Below are positions 8,814-17,512 of a DNA stretch of 64,000 bases, piece after piece. Positions within the stretch are counted from its first letter, which is position 1; each line of letters begins with the position of its first letter. Below the pieces are notes generated by a model. That model ran no database searches and was not told the DNA's origin. It saw only the letters and a program-made list of their open reading frames with translations. The DNA is from Pseudomonas putida. Lineage in GTDB: Bacteria > Pseudomonadota > Gammaproteobacteria > Pseudomonadales > Pseudomonadaceae. The position numbers were made by a program, and so were the translations under genes. The stretch covers positions 1-64,000 of the forward strand of contig NZ_JANHLE010000012.1 of NCBI RefSeq assembly GCF_028682475.1, given 5' to 3'.

Positions 8814-8888
8814 AAGCGCTTACGCAAATCAATGAACCACCCTCCACTTTCTGCCAAACTTCCAGCCTTCAAGGATCGGGAAGACTGC

Positions 8889-10718
8889 ATGAACCACGAA
8901 TTGCTCTGGGTGCTCGGCCTGCTGTTTACCAGCGTGGTCTTGTTCATCGCCAACAAACCACGCATGGATGTGGTCGCCCTGCTGGTGATCGTGGCGTTAC
9001 CACTGACCGGTATCCTTACCGTCCAGGAAGCCCTGGCCGGTTTCAGTGACCCCAACGTGGTGCTGATCGCCGCACTGTTCGTGATCGGCGAAGGGCTGGT
9101 GCGCACCGGCATTGCCTACCGCATCGGCGAGTGGATGGCCGACCGCGCCGGCAACAGCGAGGTGCGCTTGCTGGTGCTGTTGATGGTCTGTGTGGCCGGG
9201 CTCGGTTCGGTGATGAGTTCCACCGGGGTGGTGGCCATTTTCATTCCGGTGGTGCTGAGCATCGCCGCACGCATGAAGGTATCGCCCAGTCGCTTGATGA
9301 TGCCGCTGAGTTTTGCCGGCTTGATCAGCGGCATGCTCAGCCTGGTCGCCACACCGCCCAACGTGGTGGTGCACAGCGAGCTGGTGCGCCACGGCGCAAG
9401 TGGTTTCAGCTTTTTCAGCTTTACCCCGTTCGGCCTGGTGATTCTCGCGCTTGGCGTCGGCTACATGCTGCTGACCCGCCACTGGCTCAGCGGTGAAGTG
9501 CGCAAGGACGGCAGCGCACAAACCCGCCGCACCCTGCTTGACCTGATCATCGACTACAAACTGGCCGGCCGCGAACGACGCCTGCGGGTACGCCCCGACT
9601 CGCCCCTGATCGGTCACAGCCTCAGCGAGTTGAAGTTGCGCACCGTGCATGGCGCCAACGTGGTCGGTATCGAACGTCAGCACAAGTTCACCACCCGGGT
9701 CATCAGCCCTGACTCCAGCACCACGGTGCATGAGGGCGATGTGCTGTTGCTCGATATGTTCGCCCCGCGTGACGATCTGCGCAGCCTGTGCCAGAGCATG
9801 AAACTCGAACCCCTGCACTTCAAGGCCGCCTACTTCATCGATCAGTCCCACGCCGTGGGCATGGCCGAAGTGGCGGTGGTACCCGGCTCGCAACTGATCG
9901 GCAAAAGCGTGCTGGAGCTGAACTTTCGCAGCCGCTGGGACCTTAACGTGGTCGGCCTGCGCCGCGGCCAGAATGCAATTGAAGAACAGCTGGTGGAAGA
10001 AAAGCTCAAGCTTGGCGATACCCTGTTGGTGATCGGCCCGTGGAAGTCGGTGCGCCAGTTGCAAGCGCAGCCCAAGGACTTTCTGGTGTTGAGCCTGCCA
10101 GCGGAAGTCGACAATGTCGCCCCGGCCCTGAACCAGGCGCCCTATGCCCTGCTCAGCCTGGCGGTGATGGTCGGCCTGATGATCAGCGGCGTGGTGCCCA
10201 ATGTCATCGCCGCGTTGATCGCCTGCCTGCTGATGGGCGCCGGACGCTGCATCGACATGAACAGCGCTTACCGTGCGATCCACTGGCAGAGCCTGGTGCT
10301 GATCGTCGGCATGCTGCCGTTCGCCCTGGCCTTGCAGAAAACCGGCGGGATCGCCATCGCGGTGAATGTGCTGGTGCAGTTGCTCGGCGAGGCCGGACCT
10401 TATCTGATCCTCGCCTGCCTGTTTGCAATTACCGCGATCATCGGTCTGTTCATTTCCAACACGGCTACAGCGGTACTGATGGCCCCGGTGGCGATCAGTA
10501 CCGCTGAACAGCTGGGCGCCTCGCCCTACCCCTTCGCCATGATCGTTGCCCTGGCGGCGTCTGCGGCATTCATGACCCCGGTTTCGTCACCGGTGAACAC
10601 CCTGGTGCTCGGCCCCGGTCAGTACCGCTTTGCCGACTTCGTCAAAATCGGCGTGCCCTTCACCTTGCTGGTGATGGTGGTCAGCGTGTTCATGGTGCCG
10701 TGGATTTTTGCCCTGTGA
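8889..10718 (+). CDS. SLC13/DASS-type permease with two TrkA-C domains
   Basis: The 609-residue transporter has an N-terminal membrane half (about residues 1-200), a cytoplasmic middle of about 190 residues with two RCK/TrkA-C-type modules (RRLRVRPDSPLIGHSLSEL and then GSQLIGKSVLELNFR), and a second membrane half ending at the C-terminus. Motifs such as FSDPNVVLIAALFVIGEGL, GVVAIFIPVV and SNTATAVLMAPVA are typical of the divalent-anion:Na+ symporter family (SLC13-like, YfbS type), which moves sulfate, dicarboxylates or similar anions. The start at 8889 is taken over the upstream ATG 8832 because the membrane segment begins right there. Its 3' end overlaps the convergent DUF3313 gene by 29 bp. 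Substrate unknown. Confidence 0.85.
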   Translation: MNHELLWVLGLLFTSVVLFIANKPRMDVVALLVIVALPLTGILTVQEALAGFSDPNVVLIAALFVIGEGLVRTGIAYRIGEWMADRAGNSEVRLLVLLMVCVAGLGSVMSSTGVVAIFIPVVLSIAARMKVSPSRLMMPLSFAGLISGMLSLVATPPNVVVHSELVRHGASGFSFFSFTPFGLVILALGVGYMLLTRHWLSGEVRKDGSAQTRRTLLDLIIDYKLAGRERRLRVRPDSPLIGHSLSELKLRTVHGANVVGIERQHKFTTRVISPDSSTTVHEGDVLLLDMFAPRDDLRSLCQSMKLEPLHFKAAYFIDQSHAVGMAEVAVVPGSQLIGKSVLELNFRSRWDLNVVGLRRGQNAIEEQLVEEKLKLGDTLLVIGPWKSVRQLQAQPKDFLVLSLPAEVDNVAPALNQAPYALLSLAVMVGLMISGVVPNVIAALIACLLMGAGRCIDMNSAYRAIHWQSLVLIVGMLPFALALQKTGGIAIAVNVLVQLLGEAGPYLILACLFAITAIIGLFISNTATAVLMAPVAISTAEQLGASPYPFAMIVALAASAAFMTPVSSPVNTLVLGPGQYRFADFVKIGVPFTLLVMVVSVFMVPWIFAL

Positions 10719-11397
10719 ACGCGGCGGCGTTTTGCTGCTTGAGGGCCACGGCCGCGTTGCGCCAATCCTGCGCCCAGCCATCGAGCACCTGCTTGAGGTT
10801 CTCGGCGGTCATCACCTGATCGTCGTTCTCCAGCGGCAGACCGGTGCCTTTGCGCACTACTTCGGCGACCACGGTGCGAGTGCCGCCATCGAGGAACGCC
10901 GCTTCGGTGGCAATCACGCTGTCCAGGTCACGGATACCGACAGCGCTGCTGACCCCAGCGGCCACCAGGGTCACCGGCAGGTACTCATAGAAGTGCAGTG
11001 ACTGGGTGTGCGCACTGACCGAGGTGATTGCCGGGCGGATAATCAAGGTGTTTGGCCCGGGCTGCTCGACCAGTGTCAGCACTTTGCCCAGCTCACGCTT
11101 GAGCGCCGCATCGTAGTAGGCGGTCACGGCTTTCAAGGTCGACTCGGGGATCCGCTCGCTGGGCTTGGGCTGCGGGTAGAAGCGGCTGGGTGCGATATAC
11201 ACCTGGCTGTACCGCTCCATGCGCAGCTTGGGGCTGACCCAGCGCAGCACCGACTCACCCGATGCGGTCTTGTGCTCGCTCAACTGGTCATAGTTGCGCA
11301 GAAAGCCGGAATACTCCTTGGGTGATACCCGGTTCTGGCTGCAGCCAACCATCAACAGCGACAGGCACAGTACCGGGGCGAAAATCTGCTTACGCAT
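10690..11397 (-). CDS. DUF3313 lipoprotein
   Basis: The 235-residue protein has a signal peptide with lipobox (SLLMVGC, Cys19) and the DUF3313 body: YSGFLxxYxxL near the start, a central YIAPSRFYP segment and IIRPAITSV. DUF3313 proteins are predicted outer-membrane or periplasmic lipoproteins of unknown function. The start overlaps the end of the upstream hypothetical gene by 8 bp, so the two are probably translated together. Its own 3' end overlaps the end of the permease gene on the other strand. Confidence 0.75.
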   Translation of the reverse strand: MRKQIFAPVLCLSLLMVGCSQNRVSPKEYSGFLRNYDQLSEHKTASGESVLRWVSPKLRMERYSQVYIAPSRFYPQPKPSERIPESTLKAVTAYYDAALKRELGKVLTLVEQPGPNTLIIRPAITSVSAHTQSLHFYEYLPVTLVAAGVSSAVGIRDLDSVIATEAAFLDGGTRTVVAEVVRKGTGLPLENDDQVMTAENLKQVLDGWAQDWRNAAVALKQQNAAAFTGQKSTAP

Positions 11398-11713
11398 GAC
11401 GAGAGTTCCCGGCCTGGTGGCGGATGGCCCTGGGGGGAGTACCGGAGCGATCGACCTGCAGTTGGCCATTGGCCATGATCCAGTGCACCAATTCGGCCAG
11501 CGACACTTTATAGCTGTATTCCATCCACTGACTGTTGCTGGGGCTGTATCGCTCGAAGTAATGGCTCAGAATCATGTGCGTACCTTCGCGGCAAAGGCCC
11601 AGGCGCGAGTCCTGGTAGCTGAGCAGCGCGTTGCGCCACAGATCCTGGGTGCGCAGGTCGAGGGTCAGGGATTGGCTGCAGTCAAGGCCGTCGATTGGAG
11701 GTTGTGCCGGCAT
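11390..11713 (-). CDS. Hypothetical protein, translationally coupled to DUF3313 gene
   Basis: This 107-residue soluble protein has no signal peptide and no motif I recognise; it carries three cysteines (DCSQS, LCREG) and a Tyr-rich centre (HYFERYSPSN...). Its stop lies inside the first codons of the DUF3313 lipoprotein gene, which argues that it is a real gene expressed in the same unit. The divergent two-component operon starts 164 bp away. Confidence 0.55.
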   Translation of the reverse strand: MPAQPPIDGLDCSQSLTLDLRTQDLWRNALLSYQDSRLGLCREGTHMILSHYFERYSPSNSQWMEYSYKVSLAELVHWIMANGQLQVDRSGTPPRAIRHQAGNSRHA

Positions 11714-11877
11714 GGAAGATTCCCGTGGTTTGGACTGCCGACAGGATCGCCCAGGGCCTTTGCTGGCTGATGTCCACTTTGTGTCGCGGCTGCAGCTTTA
11801 TTGCATGATTGAAATATGTGACCGGCGCCGCAGAATAGTTTTAGATACGCACTTTTCACGCCCCACTGGACCTGATC

Positions 11878-12588
11878 GTGAGCAGACTGCTGATCGTCGA
11901 TGACGATGTGGAAATTTGTGCCCTGCTGAAGAAGTTCTTTGTCATGCATGGCTACGAAGTCGACCTGGCCGCCAATGGCACAGCGATGTGGGCGGCTATC
12001 GAAAAACAACGTCCGGACACCATCATCCTCGACCTGATGCTGCCCGGCGAAAGCGGCCTGAACCTGTGCCAGAAGCTGCGCAGCAGCACCGGCATCCCGA
12101 TCATCATGCTCACCGCCATGGACGAGTTGAGCGACCGTATTGTCGGTCTGGAACTGGGCGCTGATGATTACGTGGGCAAGCCTTTCGACGCCCGCGAACT
12201 GCTGGCCCGGTTGCGCGCCGTGCAACGCCGCGCCGGCGAGCAGTTGCGCGGCCTCAGCGAAGACACCCGGCCGCTGATCCGCTTCGACGACTGGCAGCTG
12301 GATGTCACCCGCCGTGAACTGCGCACACCACAAGGGGTGATGGTGCCGTTGTCGGCCGGTGAGTTCGATCTGCTCCTGGTGTTTCTCGAACACCCGCAGC
12401 GCATCCTCACCCGCGAGCAGTTGATCGACCTGGCCCGCGGCCAGGGCCATGAGGCCTACGACCGCAGCATCGATGTGCAGGTCAGCCGCCTGCGCCGCAA
12501 GATCGAACCGGACAGCAAGCGCCCGGCGCTGATCCGCACTGTGCGTAACGGTGGCTACCTGTTCGACGCCAAGGTCAGCCGCACATGA
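11878..12588 (+). CDS. OmpR-family response regulator
   Basis: The 236-residue protein has a receiver domain (LLIVDDD at 4-10, phospho-acceptor Asp52 in ILDLMLPG, LTAMDE and the conserved Lys in GKPFDARELLARLR) and a C-terminal winged helix (LLLVFLEHPQRILTREQLIDLARG ... VSRLRRKIE ... VRNGGYLF). It should bind DNA as a dimer when phosphorylated by the kinase encoded downstream. The start is a GTG. The gene overlaps the kinase gene by 4 bp (ATGA), so the pair is co-translated. Targets are unknown; the neighbours (DUF3313, permease) give no firm hint. Confidence 0.9.
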   Translation: MSRLLIVDDDVEICALLKKFFVMHGYEVDLAANGTAMWAAIEKQRPDTIILDLMLPGESGLNLCQKLRSSTGIPIIMLTAMDELSDRIVGLELGADDYVGKPFDARELLARLRAVQRRAGEQLRGLSEDTRPLIRFDDWQLDVTRRELRTPQGVMVPLSAGEFDLLLVFLEHPQRILTREQLIDLARGQGHEAYDRSIDVQVSRLRRKIEPDSKRPALIRTVRNGGYLFDAKVSRT

Positions 12589-13925
12589 TCCGCCTGGGCC
12601 TGCATCACGACGGCATCAGCCGACGCATCGCACTGACCATCATTGCCGCCATGCTGATCTCGGTGGCGCTGAACATCCTGTTTGTGCAACTGGCCGGTGT
12701 CTGGGCACGACCACCTTTGACCCATACCGGGTTGCTCGAGCAGATCGCCGTGACCACCCGGATACTGGAAGCAGCACCCGTTGAGCAGCGCGAACAACTG
12801 GCCAACAGCGCCAGCAATCCGCTGTTGCACGTGCGCTGGAGTGCCCAGCGCCAAGCGCTCGCCCTGCCCGGCCCCGGCGAGCCGATCGACCCTGACGCGA
12901 TACCGGAATTGCAAAAGCTGCTGGCCAAGCGCCCGCGCCGGCTTGAAGGCTTCCAGCCCGCCGACTGGCCCGATGGCAGCCCAGAGGCGCACTACAAACT
13001 GGTCGTCCAACTGTCCGACGGTAGCTGGCTGGCGTTCACCCCGCCCTACCGCAGCTGGGGGCTGAGTTCAGCTATGCGCTTTACCATCATCGGCATCCTG
13101 GCACTGATCGCCGCCGTGCTGGTGGCCTGGGTCGGCACACGCCAGCTGGCCGGCCCACTGCAACGTTTCGCCCGCGCCGCGCGGCGCTTTGGCAGCGACT
13201 TGCGCGCCCCGCCGATCCGCCTGGAGGGCCCCCATGAGCTGCGTCAGGCCATCACCGCGTTCAACACCATGCAGGCACAGATCCAGCACTTCATCGCCGA
13301 GCGAACGCAGATGCTGGCGGCCATTTCCCATGACCTGCGCGCGCCGCTGACGCGCATGCGCCTGCGTGGCGAGTTCATCGAGGATGCCGAGCAGCAGCGC
13401 AAGCTGTTCCGCGACGTGGATGAAATGCAAAGCATGATCAATGCTGCACTTGGCTTCTTTCGCGATGAAACCCACCTGGAAACCGCCACACCGTTCGACC
13501 TGGCGGAGCTGTTGCAAACCCTGGTTGACGATTACCGCGACCAGCAAATTGACGTGGCATTCGAAGGACCGGCAAATCTGGTGTATCTCGGTCGGCCACT
13601 GGGTTTGAAACGCGCAGTAACAAACCTGATAGAGAATGCCGTCAAATATGCCCAGCCACCGGCGATTCGCCTGAGCAGTAATGCCCGCAGCCTGTTCATC
13701 GAAGTCCGTGATCAGGGCCCGGGGATTCCGGAGGCAGCGCTGGAGGATGTATTTGTGCCGTTCTTTCGCCTGGAAAGCTCGCGCAATCGCGACACCGGTG
13801 GCGTTGGCCTGGGCTTGCCGTCAGCGCGTACGGCGATTCGAGAACAAGGCGGTGAATTGACCTTGCGCAACGCGCCTGGCGGCGGATTGCTGGCGAGAAT
13901 CGTCTTGCCGCGGGTCAATGACTGA
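12585..13925 (+). CDS. Sensor histidine kinase (EnvZ/CpxA type)
   Basis: The 446-residue kinase has a first transmembrane helix near residues 17-37, a periplasmic region of about 120 residues, a second helix near 165-185, a HAMP-like linker, the HisKA phospho-acceptor motif AAISHDLRAPLTRMR and the HATPase boxes (N box NLIENAVKYA, G1 RDQGPGIP, G2 GGVGLGLPSAR). It would phosphorylate the OmpR-type regulator encoded just upstream, with which it overlaps by 4 bp. The periplasmic part has no motif I recognise. The signal is unknown. Confidence 0.9.
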   Translation: MIRLGLHHDGISRRIALTIIAAMLISVALNILFVQLAGVWARPPLTHTGLLEQIAVTTRILEAAPVEQREQLANSASNPLLHVRWSAQRQALALPGPGEPIDPDAIPELQKLLAKRPRRLEGFQPADWPDGSPEAHYKLVVQLSDGSWLAFTPPYRSWGLSSAMRFTIIGILALIAAVLVAWVGTRQLAGPLQRFARAARRFGSDLRAPPIRLEGPHELRQAITAFNTMQAQIQHFIAERTQMLAAISHDLRAPLTRMRLRGEFIEDAEQQRKLFRDVDEMQSMINAALGFFRDETHLETATPFDLAELLQTLVDDYRDQQIDVAFEGPANLVYLGRPLGLKRAVTNLIENAVKYAQPPAIRLSSNARSLFIEVRDQGPGIPEAALEDVFVPFFRLESSRNRDTGGVGLGLPSARTAIREQGGELTLRNAPGGGLLARIVLPRVND

Positions 13926-13999
13926 ATGCAACTGCCGTTAACGCCCACTTAACGGCAGACCTCTACAGTAGGGTTTCTTCCCTTCAGAACGTCGATTTT

Positions 14000-14026
14000 G
14001 GCTCACCTCGTGTGAGCCTTTTTTTT
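14000..14026 (+). terminator. Rho-independent terminator of the two-component operon
   Basis: GGCTCAC-CTCGT-GTGAGCC is a perfect 7-bp stem with a 5-base loop, followed by eight T residues. It lies 75 bp after the kinase stop codon. Confidence 0.85.
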
Positions 14027-14110
14027 GCCTTGAGCATTGCGGAAACAAAAACCCGAACGGCTGGTCTGAGCCTGTACCCTCCCAACCGCTGTGCGGATCA
14101 AGGAACCACA

Positions 14111-14359
14111 GTGCTGAAACATCTGACCCGCTTCGCCGTGATCACCACGGTACTGGCCACCGCCGGTTGCTACTACCACGACTACGACCGCGACGATCAT
14201 CGCTGGGACCGCGACCATCGCTACTCCCGCGATTGGGACGACGACCGCGATGACCGCGACCACCGCCAGTACAACAAACGCTATCGCGACGACGACCGTT
14301 ATCGTTACTACGACAACGACCGCCGTCGCGACCGGGATGATGATGACGACGACGATTGA
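14111..14359 (+). CDS. Small Asp/Arg-rich lipoprotein
   Basis: The 82-residue product starts at a GTG and has a short signal peptide ending in the lipobox-like VLATAGC. The mature part is almost entirely Asp, Arg, Tyr and His (repeated DRD, RDD, DDR units), ending in a run of seven Asp after DRD. Such low-complexity, charged tails are common in Pseudomonas surface lipoproteins and could bind cations; no fold can be assigned. A terminator ends just upstream, so it has its own promoter. The stop is 6 bp from the end of the convergent haem-receptor gene. Codon composition is biased by the repeats. Confidence 0.65.
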   Translation: MLKHLTRFAVITTVLATAGCYYHDYDRDDHRWDRDHRYSRDWDDDRDDRDHRQYNKRYRDDDRYRYYDNDRRRDRDDDDDDD

Positions 14360-14365
14360 TCGTTA

Positions 14366-16594
14366 TCAGATTTCCCAGATCACGTTGACCGCTGCATAGC
14401 GCCCTGGCTGGGTCAAACGGCCCAGGCCAGCGGCATCTTCATCACGGCCCTGCACGTCACTCCAGTTCCAGTACTTCTTGTCGGTGACGTTGAACAAGCC
14501 GCCGTTGATCGCCACTTGCTCGGTGACCTGCCACCAGGCATTGAGGTCGAGAACACCATAACCTGGGGTCTCGAACTGACGGTCGATCAGCAAATCGGCA
14601 TCGCCGGTATGGTCGACGCGGTCCTTGGCTTGCACCAGGGTCCAGGTCAACTGCCCGCCATAAATACCACTCGGGGCATCGTAACCCAGGCCCATCACTG
14701 CCTTGAGCGGGTCGACGCTGTTGAGTGCCTGACCGGTTTCTTCATCCTTGCCACGGGCATAGGCAATCGAACCCAGGGCACGGGTGCCGGCAGGCATGAA
14801 CGCGTCGAGCTTGATGTCACCTTTGGCTTCAGCGCCGCGGATGGTGACCTTGCCCAGGTTACGCGGCTGGAAGGTCAGCAGGCCGGTGCCGTTAGGATCC
14901 GGCACGGTGTCGGTAGCAATGAAGTCCTTGTACTTGTTGTAGAACAGGGCGATACCAAAGCTGCCCAGGTCATAGCGACCGCGCAGGCCGAATTCATAGC
15001 TGTCGCTGGTTTCCGGCTTCAGGTCCGGGTTGCCGATCTGCTGGTAACCGAACTGCGGGTTGCTGAACTCACCGTACATGTTCACCGGGCTCGGCGCACG
15101 GAAACCGGCGGCGTACTGCCCGTACACGCTTTCATGCTCGGTCAGCTGATAAGTGACGGCGAACTTTGGCGAGATGTGGTCGTCGGTGATGCGTGACGGA
15201 TCGGTTTGCGCCGGCAGCCCGTTGAGGAATTCGTCGGTGACGTGCGGGGTCTGGCGGTAGTAGTCGTAACGCAGGCCTGGCAGCAGGGTCCAGCGGCCGA
15301 TCTCGATGTTGTCCTGGACGAACAGGCCCAGCGACTCGCTGGTCGGATCCGGGAAGTCGCTGACCGGGAAGTTTTCGGTGGCCGGCACGGTGGCGCCGGT
15401 GTCGAGGCGAACCTCTTTGCCGGTACGCAGGTTGCTGGCCTCGATGCGCTTGAGCTCGGCACCGTAGATCATGTGATGACGGCTGTCGCCGACGGCAAAC
15501 TGCTTGTCCGCCTGGGTGTTCAGGCTCCACAGACGCTCGTCGTACTGCGAATCCCGCGTACGCACACGATTGACCCGCGAGACGGTCTGGCGCTGTTGCA
15601 GGGTTTTCTGCTGGTTGCTGCTTTCCTGGTAGTTGAGCTGCCATTTCAGCTGGTCGGCCAGCAGGCTGTCGAGGCTCAGGGTGTGCTCCAGGCTGTAGCG
15701 ATCACGGTCAATGCTGTCTTTCGATTGCGAACCAAGGATGGCCGGACTGTTGAAAGTCGCCCGTGAAGTGATGTCGCTCAGCAGGTTGCTGTTGGCGTCG
15801 TCCTGATAGCGCTCGTAAGTGAACTGCAGGCGATCGCCGTCGGCATAGTCCCAGCCCAGCTTGGCCAGCAGGTTTTCGGTGGTGTAGTCGAGCGGGTTGG
15901 CCTCTTCTCGCGAGCCGCCCACGCCACCGTTGCCGCCCCAGGTGTCGGTGGACTGACCGTCTCGCCGACCCAGGTGCAGCAAGCCGTCAACCGTGCCGGT
16001 GCGCCCGGCGAAGGTGGCGCTGCGCTGCCAGCTGTCATCGCTGCCGTCATAGCCGGTCTTGATACGCGCGTAGCTGTCGTCGCCCTCTTCGAGGTAGTCG
16101 GCGGCATCCTTGGTCAGGAAGCTGACGGCACCGCCGATTGCATCGCTGCCGTACAGCGAAGACGCCGGGCCACGGATGATTTCCACCTGCTTGATGGTGT
16201 CGAGGTCGACGTAGTTGCTGCGCACGTCCTGAAACGGGCTGAAGAAGTTGCTTTGCGGAACCCGCACGCCATCGACCTGGGTCAGCACGCGGTTGTCGTC
16301 GATGCCACGGATGTTGGCCCCCGACAGACCGAAGCGACTTCCGGTACCACTGACCGACACGCCCGGCTCGTAGCGCACCAGATCCTTGAGGTTCTTGTCG
16401 TTGTGCTGATCGATTTCCCGTTCGTTGTGCACCGACACCGTGCTGGGCACCTGCAGCAGGGTTTGTGCAGTACGCGTTGCGGTCACGCTGACCGTATCGA
16501 ACTGGGTAACGGGCTCGGCAGCCAGGGCCAGCGATGGCGAGAGCAGCAGCAAGGCAAGCCAGGAACGCTGGGGGAATGGCGGGCGGATCGACAT
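14366..16594 (-). CDS. phuR: TonB-dependent outer-membrane haem receptor
   Basis: The 742-residue protein has a signal peptide, a TonB box region near residues 28-40 (DTVSVTATRT), a plug domain (ANIRGIDDNRVLTQVDG, RGPASSLYGSDAIGGAV) and a 22-strand barrel ending in an aromatic-Ile pair. The FRAP motif starts at residue 498 and NPDL follows about 24 residues later, the signature of TonB-dependent haemin receptors. Within that loop there is no His; Tyr507 and Tyr517 are the candidate haem ligands, as in PhuR, which uses a Tyr there. It diverges from the tonB-phuSTUV operon and has AGGAG before its ATG. A Fur-like site lies in the shared promoter region. Confidence 0.88.
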   Translation of the reverse strand: MSIRPPFPQRSWLALLLLSPSLALAAEPVTQFDTVSVTATRTAQTLLQVPSTVSVHNEREIDQHNDKNLKDLVRYEPGVSVSGTGSRFGLSGANIRGIDDNRVLTQVDGVRVPQSNFFSPFQDVRSNYVDLDTIKQVEIIRGPASSLYGSDAIGGAVSFLTKDAADYLEEGDDSYARIKTGYDGSDDSWQRSATFAGRTGTVDGLLHLGRRDGQSTDTWGGNGGVGGSREEANPLDYTTENLLAKLGWDYADGDRLQFTYERYQDDANSNLLSDITSRATFNSPAILGSQSKDSIDRDRYSLEHTLSLDSLLADQLKWQLNYQESSNQQKTLQQRQTVSRVNRVRTRDSQYDERLWSLNTQADKQFAVGDSRHHMIYGAELKRIEASNLRTGKEVRLDTGATVPATENFPVSDFPDPTSESLGLFVQDNIEIGRWTLLPGLRYDYYRQTPHVTDEFLNGLPAQTDPSRITDDHISPKFAVTYQLTEHESVYGQYAAGFRAPSPVNMYGEFSNPQFGYQQIGNPDLKPETSDSYEFGLRGRYDLGSFGIALFYNKYKDFIATDTVPDPNGTGLLTFQPRNLGKVTIRGAEAKGDIKLDAFMPAGTRALGSIAYARGKDEETGQALNSVDPLKAVMGLGYDAPSGIYGGQLTWTLVQAKDRVDHTGDADLLIDRQFETPGYGVLDLNAWWQVTEQVAINGGLFNVTDKKYWNWSDVQGRDEDAAGLGRLTQPGRYAAVNVIWEI

Positions 16595-16707
16595 CTAACT
16601 TGACTCCTGATGATCAGGCCCGGCGCGTTAACCGTCGGGGCTGACGGGGATGTGTTGGATTTTGTTCTGGGCTCAGCAATACCCCTTTCTGTGAAGAGGG
16701 TTTTACT

Positions 16708-16726
16708 GATAATGCTTCTCAATGGC
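16708..16726. promoter_or_regulatory. Fur-box-like site in the divergent haem promoter region
   Basis: GATAATGCTTCTCAATGGC agrees with the 19-bp Fur consensus at 13 of 19 positions, with an intact left arm (GATAATG). It sits between the receptor gene and the tonB-led operon, where iron repression through Fur would be expected. A further AT-rich stretch (16760-16795) could hold a second site. Confidence 0.55.
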
Positions 16727-16808
16727 ATCGGCGACGAAGATAACCAGCTTGACTTACAAATGCAAATTATTACCATGCGCATTCATATTCAATAAGAACC
16801 AGACCTGC

Positions 16809-17495
16809 ATGAAACACTCTTGGGGCTACCTGGTGCTGTCGGTTGCGCTGCATGTCAGTGCGGGCTGGCTATTGCACTCGCTGCGGGCAACGCCCGAGCC
16901 CCTGGCGTGGCAAGCACCGATGGCCATTCAACTGGTCAGCCCTGCTCAAGCCGCCGAGCCTGTACCTGCACAGCCAACTCGCCCGCAAGCGCCAGTGCTG
17001 CCCAGACCCGTGCCCCCAGCCGCCAAGCCGCTGCTGGCCAAAACCCAACCTGCAATCGTCAAGTCAGCGCCCTCGCCACGCAGCGAGCCGCGTGTTAGCC
17101 AGACCGCCGTTGCGTCGGCAACACCGCGCCAAACCACCCGCCAGCCGGTATCGACACCGGCAAACAGCCCCGGCACGCCCGCCCCTGCTGCGCCACCGAT
17201 GTCGCCAGTGATCAGCCTGCGGCCCAGTTTTGTCAGCCCTCCGCCGCCACCGCGCTACCCGTCGCAGGCCCGTCGGCGCAACCAGCAAGGGATCGTCCGC
17301 GTCGAGGTGTGCCTGGATGAGCACGGCAAGCAACTCAAACTCACGCTGGTGCGCTCGTCGGGGGTGACAAGCCTTGATCAGGCAGCCCTCGAAGCCGTGA
17401 CCCAGTGGCGCTTTCGTCCCGAAATAGTCGATGGCCGGGCCGTGCCCAGCCGCGTGGAAATACCAATAGAATTCGCCCTTACGGCGAACCGATGA
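16809..17495 (+). CDS. tonB: TonB-family energy transducer for haem uptake
   Basis: The 228-residue protein has one N-terminal membrane anchor (about residues 8-24), a long Pro/Ala-rich periplasmic spacer (about 50-145) and a C-terminal TonB domain (YPSQARRRNQQGIVRVEV ... SGVTSLDQAALEAVTQWRF). It couples the proton gradient through ExbB/ExbD to the outer-membrane receptor; being first in the operon, it is probably dedicated to the haem receptor encoded divergently. No exbB or exbD is in the window, so it must use others. Start 16809 is chosen because the membrane anchor begins immediately after it. Confidence 0.85.
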   Translation: MKHSWGYLVLSVALHVSAGWLLHSLRATPEPLAWQAPMAIQLVSPAQAAEPVPAQPTRPQAPVLPRPVPPAAKPLLAKTQPAIVKSAPSPRSEPRVSQTAVASATPRQTTRQPVSTPANSPGTPAPAAPPMSPVISLRPSFVSPPPPPRYPSQARRRNQQGIVRVEVCLDEHGKQLKLTLVRSSGVTSLDQAALEAVTQWRFRPEIVDGRAVPSRVEIPIEFALTANR

Positions 17496-17512
17496 CCCTG
17501 AAGGAGTTCACC

